64,000 nt of DNA from Euborellia annulipes (taxonomy: Eukaryota; Arthropoda; Insecta; Dermaptera; Anisolabididae): positions 1-64,000 of the forward strand of contig JAKCPI010012563.1 in NCBI GenBank assembly GCA_023213315.1, written 5' to 3'. Both the position numbers and the translations under genes were made by a program. The notes under the pieces are model-generated. The model ran no database searches. It had not been told where the DNA came from and saw nothing but the letters and a program-made list of their open reading frames with translations. This document shows positions 45,001 to 57,000 of this stretch, piece by piece; within the stretch, counting starts at the first letter, position 1, and each line of letters starts with the position of its first letter.

Positions 45001-48000
45001 AAGAAATTTATAAAAAGAAACTTTTTTTTTGTTATTTTCAAATTCTATTTTGATCTCTTCTTTTTCAGCTGTATCATAAATATCTGGAAGAAATTAGTTG
45101 AAATAATTCAAATTCAAATGAATGAAATTCCAGAAAAGATTTCAATTCTTATTTTATCAACTCCTCTACAAAGATTGAGTTTTATATCATTTAGCGAGGT
45201 AAATATATTTCTTAGAAAAATATATAATTTTTTCCCTTAAGATTCCAACCAATATTTCCGGGAGGGGACATCGCCCATCAATGGGGAAGAAGTAGTGAAA
45301 CAAGGATTCTATTCGTAAAATCAAATTGACTCACTTGAATTTCTTCACTTATTAGTTGATTAAAATTTAATGGATGGTCCCAAGCCTGGAACGAAACATA
45401 AATTGTTTAATGAAATAACAAGAGTTGCATTTCTCATTATTTCATTGCTCTCTCCCCTAACATTTAAATTTTAAATTTCGACCGAGAGTAGAATCAGCAT
45501 TCTTCAATATTGCAATGCTAGGAGGGACGATTTGTTGACCATCTTGAAAATCCCTTGAGCAATGACTGAAACGAATTGCTTGTCAAAGAGTTTAGGGTTC
45601 CAGCTTTTGTTCTGAGCTGTTCTACCAAGACAGAGAGCGAAAAATGATCCTGGATACTCAGAATGTGTTAAGAGTATGCTCGTAGGGAATCAACTCTCTT
45701 GAATTAAGTACACTCATTGTTTTTCAAGTTAAATTCTATAATTTACGTCGTTTCTATATATTGTCTGGCAAGGGATGGCTTAAGCTGCCTATCTTAATAA
45801 AAAAAAACCTCGTTCCTACAATTGGGCATTTATTGTCTTAGAGTTAACTAAAATTTGCAACAAGAGAGTTTGTAATTAGCCTATATATATAAATATTGGG
45901 GTGGTCTCTCGCCAGGATCGGGCAAAATACTTAAAAACCAGTATTTGAAATACAAAATTGGAATCTGGAATCTTTCAACTTCTCAATCTATTTATTCTTT
46001 TTCTTTTGTAGAATGATGATCTTTTTGACACATGGCATCGATATTTAAAGCATAGTTTGAAAATTCACTCTAATCTCTTTTTCTCCACACTTTGTGAACG
46101 TGCAATTACTCTAATTCCATGGTCTCAATTAAAACCTAGAAAAATCGAGCCTCTTACCAAATTTATACTTTTCTTCACCGAATCGGAACAGTTTAGTCAT
46201 AAAAATGAATTTGCCTCAAAACGTAAGTAATTTAAAAAAATAATTTATATATATGGACGATGTTTTACATAAAGGAACCAAGCCACAGTATGATCGAAAT
46301 TAAGATAAGACCGCAATCTTGTAGGGAAAAAAAGATCTACTTCTTTATTTAAATCACATTATTACTTTTTTGTATAAAACAAGAAAAAATGTCATTGCCA
46401 TTGGGTTTGTTGAAAAGTGTGGAAATTAAATGCCCCTTTTCTAAGATGTAAATCAATGACGCTTGGTTCCTCCGTGCATAACATATTCCATATATATGTA
46501 TATAATTTTTTTGTTGAATTAATATCGACATGTAAACTTGATTGCAGATCATACGCTTATAATAGCTTTGCTTGAAAGAGCAATGGCTTTAACTATAGAC
46601 AACGAAATTGATAATAGAAAATTACAGAGATTAATTATAGATAGGCTAAGCAAATGCCTTGGCAATCTACTTGACCAACTTGATTACAAAGAAATTATTG
46701 TTGTTTGCAATTCCTTTTGTGCTTTCATTGTTGAAACTTTAGTATATGCAACTTCTGATATTATGCTTAGTCTCTGGACTAAATTTTTTAGATATATTAG
46801 AAACGGATTCAAGGTATGTATCATATTCTAAAATCTTATGACGGCAACGGTTTAATAAAAATTTCTCTTTCATCAACTTTTGGTATAGATAATACTAGAG
46901 GAAACGAAACCTTGCTGATATTTTGTTTATTATGCAACAATTTACATTTAGGCTGAACACACACCAACAACCACAAAACGTTTTGTCCAAGAGCAACTCT
47001 TTTGCTCAATGCCAACGCACACCGATTAAGCAAAATGTTTTGTCATTGAGCGTTTTTGCCTAATCGGTGTGCGTTGGCATTTTTGCTCATTGGCCAAACA
47101 TTTTATCCAATGCCAACCGGTTGATGCACCGATTGAGCAAAACGCTCAATGGCAAAACATTTTGTTCAATGATATCGAATCATGCACAATTGTGTTTTGC
47201 CTTCTCGGTGTGAGTTGACCCATAGAAAAGCATTGGGAAAACAGTTTTAGGCACGGTTAGTCAAAAACGTTTTGTCCGAAAACGTTTTTGCTCAATCTTA
47301 ACTAAAAGTTGACCAATTTGAAATAACTGAAATCTGAAATCTTAAATACTGAAATCGCTCGCTTATTTAAAGATCACAGAAGTTAATCTCTTTAATAATA
47401 ATTTTCATTTCAGGAATTGACTTCACCAGAAATAACAACAATGATTCATGAACTCTGCCAAAAAGCAGTCAACAGTGAAAATACAAAATTGGCTATTAAA
47501 ACAAAAGAATTTTGGGATCAATATATGGAAAAACAATTTACCAAAAATAAACTTCCTTTAGAAACTCTTAATGTACCTACAAAAATTATGGTAATTTTAA
47601 ATCTACTTTTTTGTCACATTTATTATTAATTTTTCAATATCAATATTATCATTTCTCTCTTCCACATAATCATAGTTTGAGCAACTTTTGTTCATAAATT
47701 TGTGACAAGAGATTGCAGCCCTAAATCTTCTATTTTCTATATCAGAGGTTCCCAACTCAATTTAAGCCACGGATCCCTTGTACATTTCAATTTTACCCGC
47801 GGCCCAGTTTAAAAAAATTCTCAAAATATCTATATATATATTACGCCGAATTGACGAAATTGTTTATTTCATGAAATCGGCAAAATATTGCCGTTTTCGT
47901 TGAATTCGGCAAGCCCTCTGCCGAGTTCACCTATTAGGCAAATTTATGCCTATTTCGCGAATTCGACAACAAAATGTTTGCCTAATTCACAAAATGGGCA

Positions 48001-51000
48001 ACTATTCTTCGCACACGCTTTGAACAATAGATAGATAGCATGAATGAACTGTCATTTTGCAACATGGGGGGGGGGTCAGCTCTATGGGAAGGATGTTTAT
48101 ACGTTTCTTTTAGTTATATGCCAAGAGGCTAGATGACAATACTAGGCTAGTTCAAAATTTATCCTGTAGAGTTCGTTCCATTCGCCTACAAAATTACATT
48201 TTTTCATGAGTTTAATAACAAATATGCCCTCGGGGCTTGGTGTAGGGGTTAGCGTTCTAACCTCGTATACCAATAGTCGCGGGTACGGACCCCAGGCAGT
48301 CCGATGATTTTATTTAAGCCATTTGGATACCAAATGACTTAAATAAGAATGCCTGGACCCCCAATATGTATATTAACCATTAACAGTTGTCGTAAAAGTG
48401 TTATATGGCCTGAGTTGCCGAAAAGACTGTGTGAATGTGAATTTGAGTGTGAGTGTGAATGAGAAAAAAAGTGTGAATGTTTAAAAAAAAAATAAATGTA
48501 TTAAGTGGCTTAAAAATCTGGATATAAATGAATTAACTTTTTAAAACTAATAAATTACTTTTAATTATAAATTTTATATATTATATTTATTATAAATGAC
48601 CTTTTGCTAAAACAAAAAAATTTAATAGTGCTACGTGCCATTCAAGTAGCTAAAAAAAGGTTTGAAATATTATAAATCAAAGTGTACGAGCGAGTTAAGT
48701 AGTATCAAAACATGAATTGGAACAAGCTCGAGTTCAAATCTCTCTGGAAGCAAGTTTTTTTTCCCCCTGCTTCTTTTAGTTCCAGTGAGAATCGTATAGA
48801 TGGCCCTAAACTTATAAACGATTTTTCCAATCTTGATTGTGTTTGTTCTGTGCCACGGACCACCAGTTGGGAACCTGTGCTCTATATATATATACACAAG
48901 TGACGAAAAAAAGCTCACTATTTCTGCTCTTAAAACTTTTTGTTTTATATTGAAAAATGATTCAATTTCTTTATTTTAGGATATTCTTCAGCCACCTCCT
49001 CCTATTAATAATGAAAATGATGTCATTGTACTTCAGTAAGTAAAAATTTTATAATTACTTTTGATTTAATTTTACCCACTTTACTACTCTGTTTTCTATA
49101 CTTACACTTAATCTAAAAATATATATAATATATTTTTGCATAGACCCTTTTTGCTTAAGCTCTAATTCTTAACATAAGCATCGGTCAAACTATCTATTTG
49201 GAGATCTCATTAAACTCCTTGAATTTAATTTGTTAAATTAGTTAATCGCAAGAAAATATTTTATTTTTTTATAGGAAAGATGATGATAATGATGATGATA
49301 TTGAATTAATTGAAGTAATTCCGTCATCACAAGCTTCACCAAAGGTACAAATATATCATTTTGTTATATTTTTAATTTATATTAAATAATTATTAATTTT
49401 CTTACATTTTTTTTAAGCCAAAACGATTAGAGTTGAATATCACAACTAGACCTCTAAGAGCAACGAAACGCAGAGAATTCTCTGACTTTTATTCTACTTA
49501 TCCAAAAAAGAATTCAAGAGAAAGGTAATTTTTTTTTTCAATTAAAATTATTAACATTAAAGGTATATGCTTACTTGGTAATGAATGTTTGATTCAATTA
49601 TTAAAAATAAATTTTTATGATTTTAGAAAATCTCACGATTCGAGAGTATCCAAAAGAATTATTGAAGATAGAGATAGACATTATGAAGAAACTAGTAGAA
49701 AATCTAGAAGTAGATCTCCATCTCGTTCAAGAGAAAGATCATCATCTTCAAGTAGAAAGTCGAGAGATCATTCAAAAAGTAAATCAGAGAAAAGGAAAGA
49801 AGAGAAATCATTTAGTAAAAAATTAAAGAATGAAGATGTTGAAAAAGATAAAAGGTCCCCTGATAAGAAATTTAAAAATGAGAAAATATCTTCTATACCC
49901 GAAACAGATAATCTAAAGAGTGTAATTGAAAGTACAATCAAAATTGAGAAATCATCAGATAATGAATCACAAAAAGAGAAAATTAAGAATAAAGATAAAC
50001 TAATTGATAAACAAGAAGAAAATTCATCGCTTGAAACTATAAGAAAAGAAAAGAAACTAGAAAAATCCTCAGAAATTGAGGAGAAACAAGAGGAGAAAGA
50101 CTTTAATGAAAAATTAAAGAAAGAAAACGACAATCTAAATACAATAGAAGAAAAACTTTCTATTCTTTTAAATGAAAATGATCAAACTGAAGAAGTTGAT
50201 AGAAATAAAGCATCAAATGAAATTAAGAATTCAATCGATAAATTCGTTGAAAATGAATTAAAAGAGACTCAAACTGATATTGAAGGAGAAAGTTCCAGCG
50301 AAACAGTTGAAAATTCCCTTTCTGAAGATAAAGAAAATGAAATTGCCGAAACAGAACATTCAAATAATGAAAAGACTAATGAAATAGTCAAAGAGAAAGA
50401 TAAAAAAGAAATAAATGAATCAATTAAAGAAATAACTGCCTCTAAAATTAGTTTAATGAATAAATTGAACTCATCTCCCCGTTCAATTCATCGTTCTTCC
50501 CTGAGAGGCGCTCGGATGGTCGCTTTGTCAACAAACACTGCCCTTCTTGATGAGATTCCTTCTACGTCAGAGGAGTCAACAACTCCGGTCAAAGAATCTT
50601 CTTCAAGAATAAAAAATGTAAGTAAAAAGAGAGTTTAATTCAGGATCAGTTTCATCACTCATGGTCAAGTAACAATGGGATAGTACGCAAGAAGTTACTT
50701 AGCCTTCGGTTATTATAAAATGTGTTTTTCAACTATAAGCAGCTAACTTTAGTTAGGCCAGAGAAAGTTTAATAGGCTTTGGGTTCCTAACTTGATATTT
50801 GGTTTCAACAATAAAATATAAAAATCTGCTTAAATTAATTGGTTAATAAATAGACCCAGTTAAAGAAAACAAATTAAGTTAAGTCCGGTTGCATCAGTTC
50901 GAGTCACTTAGGTAACCTCTCTCTAAATAGCTTATTTTTGTGTAGCAGAAACCCCCTTCAGGTTTAATCTTCACATACGGCTTGGAATATTGCAGCAGTA

Positions 51001-54000
51001 TTGCCAATCTTGCATAAATTGCAGCAATATTGCCAATCTTGCAAAATATTGACAATATTGAACTCACACAGCACAAAATATTGCAGCAATGTTGCAGAAA
51101 TATTGCGAATCTTGCTCAATATTGACAATATTGCAGCAACATTGATGCACTATTGCAGCTCAAACAGTAACATTGCAGTAATATTGCTGCAATCTAATCC
51201 GAGCTAACCTTACAGAAAATATTGCAACAACATTGCTGCAATATTTCTATGTCCGCCTCTTTGTAAGTTGCAGGAATATTGTGCAAGATTGGCAATATTA
51301 CTGCAATATTCCAAGCTGTCTGGGCGGCTTATAGTAAAATATACGATATCTCATCATTTTATTGTTAAAAGAAGTAGATATATTTGTTGTTATTTTTCTT
51401 TTGATTCTACTTCTTTTAACAACAAAATGATGAGATGTGATATATATTTCAATATGATATAGGTTAAGGCCGATCTCGTCGCCATTTTGCTACCAATCGG
51501 ATAAGCTAACTTTTGAGTAATTTCAGCTAGATATATGGTGAATTAGAGCCAAGGTCTCTGTTATCTAGCTGAAACCCAAAGTTTTGTTAAAGATTTAACA
51601 AACGGGTGATATTAGAAACACGCCAGCATCCTAACTTCAAGAATATAAATGACAGAAGCAATGTGCAACCTCCAATCTATCGCTTTTTTTTTGTTGTTAT
51701 TAATTTTATGTCAATTTTATATATCTAGGATATTTGGAAAGGTGTTGAAGTTGATTATTTGAATATTTTCTAATATCCAAGTTGGAACTATGTTCGAACT
51801 CCTTCTGGCGAGTAAAATATTCTCTATAATATTTATTTAAATTAATTTCAATTTTTATTTTTAATAATTTTTATAAGTGCCTTTATTAAATTGCTATCTT
51901 CACAAAACCTTTAATACTGAAGAGGGTTTCTGCATTACAAACTATCTATAGACCACCTGAGGCAACCGACCCTTAGATTTTGGCTATCATAGACTCTAAC
52001 TTTTTGTTATATTTAACAATATCTGTAACAAGATTTGAAAAGACTAGAAATTCAGTGTTAAATCGTTTAATTCTTGATCTTGGGTGAAGAAACTGGCTCT
52101 AAGAGTCCTAAAAACAGATTAGGCCATTTGAACTTTAATTTGTCAACATTTTCATTTATTTTTAAATAAATAAAATACATTTATAAAAGATAAGCACTTA
52201 AAGATAGTATTGTCGTTGTAGTTTTTGTAGCTCCGGGCAAAATCCCGTTAAACAATTAATGCTTTCTTTCTATTTATTTAAGACCAAATAAATTATATAA
52301 TATGAGAAAATTTATTAGAAAAACTATTATTTATTTTTTTTAAAAGGAATAATAGTTCTAAATTAATATTAAAAAATTAAATTATAATTGTTTATTACTA
52401 ATTATTAAGTTTTCCTAACAAATATAAAAAAATAATAATTGTTTTAGCTGTTGCAACGCTTTGCGTGTGATAAAAGTTCAAGAGCTGCAAGAATATTAAA
52501 AATGAGCCGTGAGAAATCGAAAGAAAATGACACTAATGAAAACTCGCTCTCTGATAGTTTAGAAGAAAGAAAAGAAGATGGATTAACAGATGAAGAAGGC
52601 AGCCACTTGAGCTTTTCATATGAAAATTTAGATCTCAAAGATGAAGTTCCGATTTTTAAAAGAAGAGGAAGAAAAAGCAGAAAAGTAAATATTAGCGTCT
52701 TCTTTTTATTTATAAACCTTTACTTGTTAAAATATACAAATATTTTTATGTTTATAGCTTGGCATTCCGATTCCTAGATGTGGTAAAATAAACAAAGATA
52801 TTTCACCTCAAATTAAAAAGCTTGTTATTTCTGAAAAAGGAACTGATGTTCAAATGAATTATGTCGAATGGAATCCACCAACGCCAAATCTAGAGAGTAT
52901 TCCAAAACGATCATCTCTACGCCAGGAAAAAACAGAGACACCAACAAAAGAAGTGAGATTTGTTAAAAATCATGTTGAAAATCTTCTTGTTTATACTTAT
53001 TCAAAAGTGGACGAATCACCTTTAAGATTTCAGGTAAAAAAAATAAGTTTTTTTCTTTAGCCAGCATTGTTGCAAAGTTATTTGAAATTCTAAGGAAATT
53101 TGGAAATTAGTAAGCAAACCATTCTAGGATTGTTTTTGAACTACGTCATAAAGGTTCCATGTTGACATAAAAAACCATGTGCTCGTATTACCACTACAGA
53201 GTTGACATTCACGATAACAAATTGGTAAAATTGTTTAAATCATTTTCACTAAATAAACATCTATTCAATGTTTTATTTATTGACAGTTTTTCCGAGTTAT
53301 ATTTTTTCAAAGCTTACTGGCGTCGACAGTCGCCTTTTTCTTTACTCAGGTGACGTCTTTGGGCCAGAAACTCTTAAATCCAACTTGCTCTACTCTACCT
53401 TTAGATGTTTCGCTTCAAAAACTTTATTTTTTATTTATTTTATTTTTATTTATTAAAGTCCATGTACATAGGGCTTATTTGCCCCTCTTAGTGTACAATG
53501 ATGATTGATATTTTATTTACATAATGTATGGCAAATTGTCCGCGACAGCAGTGAACTCTCATCCCCTTTTTAAAAAAAGGATCTTAACATTAAAATAAAA
53601 AGAATAATGTTTCAAATTTTTATTTTATTGAAATTCATTACCAAAATCAAAAAGATTCAATTAAAACAAATTAGATAATTTTTTTAATAAAAAATAATTA
53701 TTAATAATGAGAATATTTTATTTAAAATATCATTTTCAAGATTAGGTGCTGGCCGAAATGTTTCGATGGAAACAAAGGCCTTAAATATTTATATAAATAA
53801 TAATAATAATAATAATAATAATTTTCAAGAAATAATTATGTATACGAAATATACTCTGTTTATTTCAAATCTGAGGACCTTTATGACGGATTAGGAACAA
53901 AGTAAATGAACCTATTTTGACACCGTTTATTGTTCTTAGCGTTTTTAAATTAACTTTTTAATTACAAACCGAAATAATCTCTTAAATAATCAAAATTAAA

Positions 54001-57000
54001 AAAAAAATAGGAGCTAGGCTCCAACAAAAGGCATTTATTTGCTGTTTTTAGACATAAATGTTTTTAGATATAAAATTAAGGTGGCTGTAGATATCAGTTG
54101 ACATAGGACAGAGGAGTTGACAGCCAATTTTCGAGCCTCGATATTATCGAAGATTTTTCTTTAATATAGAGGTTCAAAAATTTGCTGACAACTCCTCTGT
54201 TCTATATCAATCATTTAATGTTTTTAATTAATTCATTTATTTATATTTAAATCTTATTAATTTACTTTTTCAGGAAGTTTTAGAAGAAAGTCTTATAAAA
54301 TATAAAGACGATGAGAGAATCCAAACTGAAAAAATAACTATAAAAAGCGAACCTTTACAAATGGATGAAAGTAATATATGTAATAGAAAAACTAAAAAAC
54401 TAAAAGACCAAACTACAAATGAAAAAATTTTAAAAGAAATTAATGATTCATTAATTAGAGAGTTAGAGGAAAGCGATTCATCCGAATCTCCAGACAACGT
54501 TGAAACTATAATTAATACTATAGAAAAAATAGTTGGATCACAAATGAATTTATTTTCTGAAAACTGTGAAAATGTTGCATCAAGGCATTTAGAATATGAT
54601 TTAGAACAAGTGCAGGACGAGATATCACAAATAATAAAGAAGGAACCAACATCTTCACAATTGAATAAAGATGAGGAGAATGCACCCCGACCAATAAGGA
54701 AACAAGATTCACCGCTTTTAAAGAATGAATCACCTTTATTGGAGGAAAATAATCATTCTCAAGTGTCTCAAAAACTGCCAAATGATGATGATTCCAATGA
54801 AATGGATATGAATGATCCATCAACAGAAGAATCACCAGAAAATGAGATTATATCTCAAGAATTACAAGTAGACGAATCTCCATCAATAGAGGAAAATGAA
54901 ATTATGCCGAATACAACATCTGAATCTCTTCTGAAGAAGGAACCATCTAAACTATATGTGGAAAATGTCTTAGCACAATCCCAAGTGGAGGATAAAAGAT
55001 CTGAAACACATTTGGAAAATGAAAAGACTAAATCACCTGGGTCAAATGAAACATCTAAATCACCTGTGGATAATGAAACATCAAAATCACCTGTGGATAA
55101 TGAAACATCAAAATCACCTATGGATAATGAAACATCAAAATCATCTGTGGAGAATGAATCACCAAAATCATCTCTGCAGAATGAATCATCTGTGGATAAT
55201 GAAACATCAAAATCACCTGGGTCAAATGAAACATCTAAATCACCTGTGGATAATGAAACATCAAAATCATCTGTGGAGATTGAAATATTGAAATCACCTG
55301 TGTCAAATGAAATATCTAAATCAGTTACTGACAATGAAATATCAAAATCATCTCGGCAGAATGAATCATCTAAATCCCAGATGCAGGATAAATCCCTGGT
55401 CGAAGAGAATAGTTCACCTAAATTACAAATAGAAAATAAATCCCCGGAGCCTCTTATCGAAGAGAATAGATCTCCTATCCCACAAATAGAGGATAAATCA
55501 TCTGAATTACATTTTGAGAACAAAACATCTAATTCACAAGAAATACTAGAATATACTGGATTGATTTCAAAGAAGCAGAATGAATTGCCGCCATCTCAGG
55601 AAGAAAATAAACAAGAGGATCTCTCAATTAATAAAAATATCCCTGCCTCAGAAATTGAAGAAAATTCAAATAAGAAGAAACGGAAAAAAGCTATCGATGT
55701 TTTATTAGATGAAGCCAACAAAGCAATAGGAACAAAAACAAAAAATCTCATTAAAAATTCACAAAGTATTAATAATAGCCCAACCACTAGAAAATCAAAC
55801 CTAAGATCCACTCGATCAAATAATAATACAGTATTAAATATCACTGAATTACCAACAAAAAAAACTCACTAAAAAGCAAAACAAAATAAGTGATGTAATA
55901 TTAGAATCAAATATTTCAAAGAAGCCGGAGGATGAATTGCCTGCATCTCAGGAAGAGGATCTCTCACTCGTTAAAAATATCCCTCCAAGTCTAGATATTG
56001 AAAAAGAAAATGATAGGGAAGAAAAAACTGAAAATATAAATATAGCACCTGACCAGACGAAGAAAAGAAAAAGATTAGAAGAAACCGGACTTGATTCGGA
56101 TTCTGATAACGTTCCTCTAGCAAAAAGAAGCAAAGCTTCTATTAAAGACTATTTCGAGCCGATAAATACTCCAAGTTCTCTAGATTCTAACACCACCATT
56201 ACACCAAAAAATAACACAAGGAGAATGACTAGAAGTAAAATACAGACTGATTCGGAAAATAAAAAATCTTCCGAGGACAATGAAGCTACCCCGCAAACTG
56301 TTAAGAAATCAAGTATCAAGGCCTCGGAAATGATAAAGAATAATTTTGCTAGTATTATACATAAGAAACTTTATGAAGCAACCACAGAAATAGCGAAATG
56401 TTTAGAATCAACCAGTCCTCCAGAACAAATAGATATGACCAAAGATGAAATCCAAAACAAAGAAGAAGGAAAAGAAGAATCAATTACAATAACTGAAAAG
56501 AAGAGAAAAAGAAACGCTGATATTATTAGTCCGGAAGAAACAGAAAATGGAGTAACATTATTGAAGAAAAATAAGAATACTATAGAAATAACAGAAGAAA
56601 ATGAAGAGATTGAGGTTATTAAGGAAACCATTGATTCTAATATCAAAGAACCTGAAAAGGAAGTTTCATCTAATATATCTCTGAGGAAGAAGAGGAAAAG
56701 AAACAGTGAGAGTATTAGTTCTGTTGATACAGAAAAAGGAACTGCAAGTGAAAACTCTACTGATACTAAAACAAGAGAAATAAGAGAATCAAATGATTCT
56801 GAAAAAATAAAAAACACGAAAGAAGTGCCCATTATTAATTTAGAAGAAAAAGGCGTCTTGAATAAAAGATCAATGAGGACCAGGAAGTCTTTTAAAATAT
56901 CCAATGATAGTAATTTTGAAGAAAAGGAAAAACTGAATGATGAATCAGCAGAAAAGATTCCTAATTCAGATCTTACTGAAAAAGAAGAATCAAATAATAA

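Larger units (their letters stand above)
36917..47590 (+). other. RIF1: RIF1 exons 1-14: N-terminal HEAT-like domain
   Basis: Exon coordinates deduced from splice signals and phase: 36917-37011, 38361-38666, 39111-39221, 39448-39657, 41250-41393, 41577-41802, 41911-42003, 43361-43659, 43725-43931, 44055-44204, 45069-45198, 46012-46222, 46548-46813 and 47414-47590. All acceptors are T-rich followed by AG. Donors are mostly GTAAGT-like, except exon 1 (AG/GCAAGT). Together they encode residues 1 to about 875, a run of amphipathic helices (for example LLIELSHGILI, AVRALLITLPNI, ELAIDCWRHGLECFL) expected of the Rif1 N-terminal alpha-solenoid, which in the family mediates DNA binding and multimerisation. 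No internal stop occurs in any exon. Confidence 0.9.

Noticed and set aside
52490..52501. RILK in RIF1 exon 19 as the SILK motif
   Set aside because: The first residue should be Gly or Ser, and SIPK in exon 20 has the right spacing to KEVRF.
54855..55523. Minus-strand 222-codon open frame with DDFDVSLSTGD repeats
   Set aside because: It is the antisense of the RIF1 exon 21 minisatellite; the repeat keeps all frames open. No independent signals.
55831..55921. A 91-nt intron removing the RIF1 frameshift
   Set aside because: Frame is preserved but the acceptor CAAAG lacks the T-rich tract found at every other RIF1 intron; kept only as an alternative to an indel.
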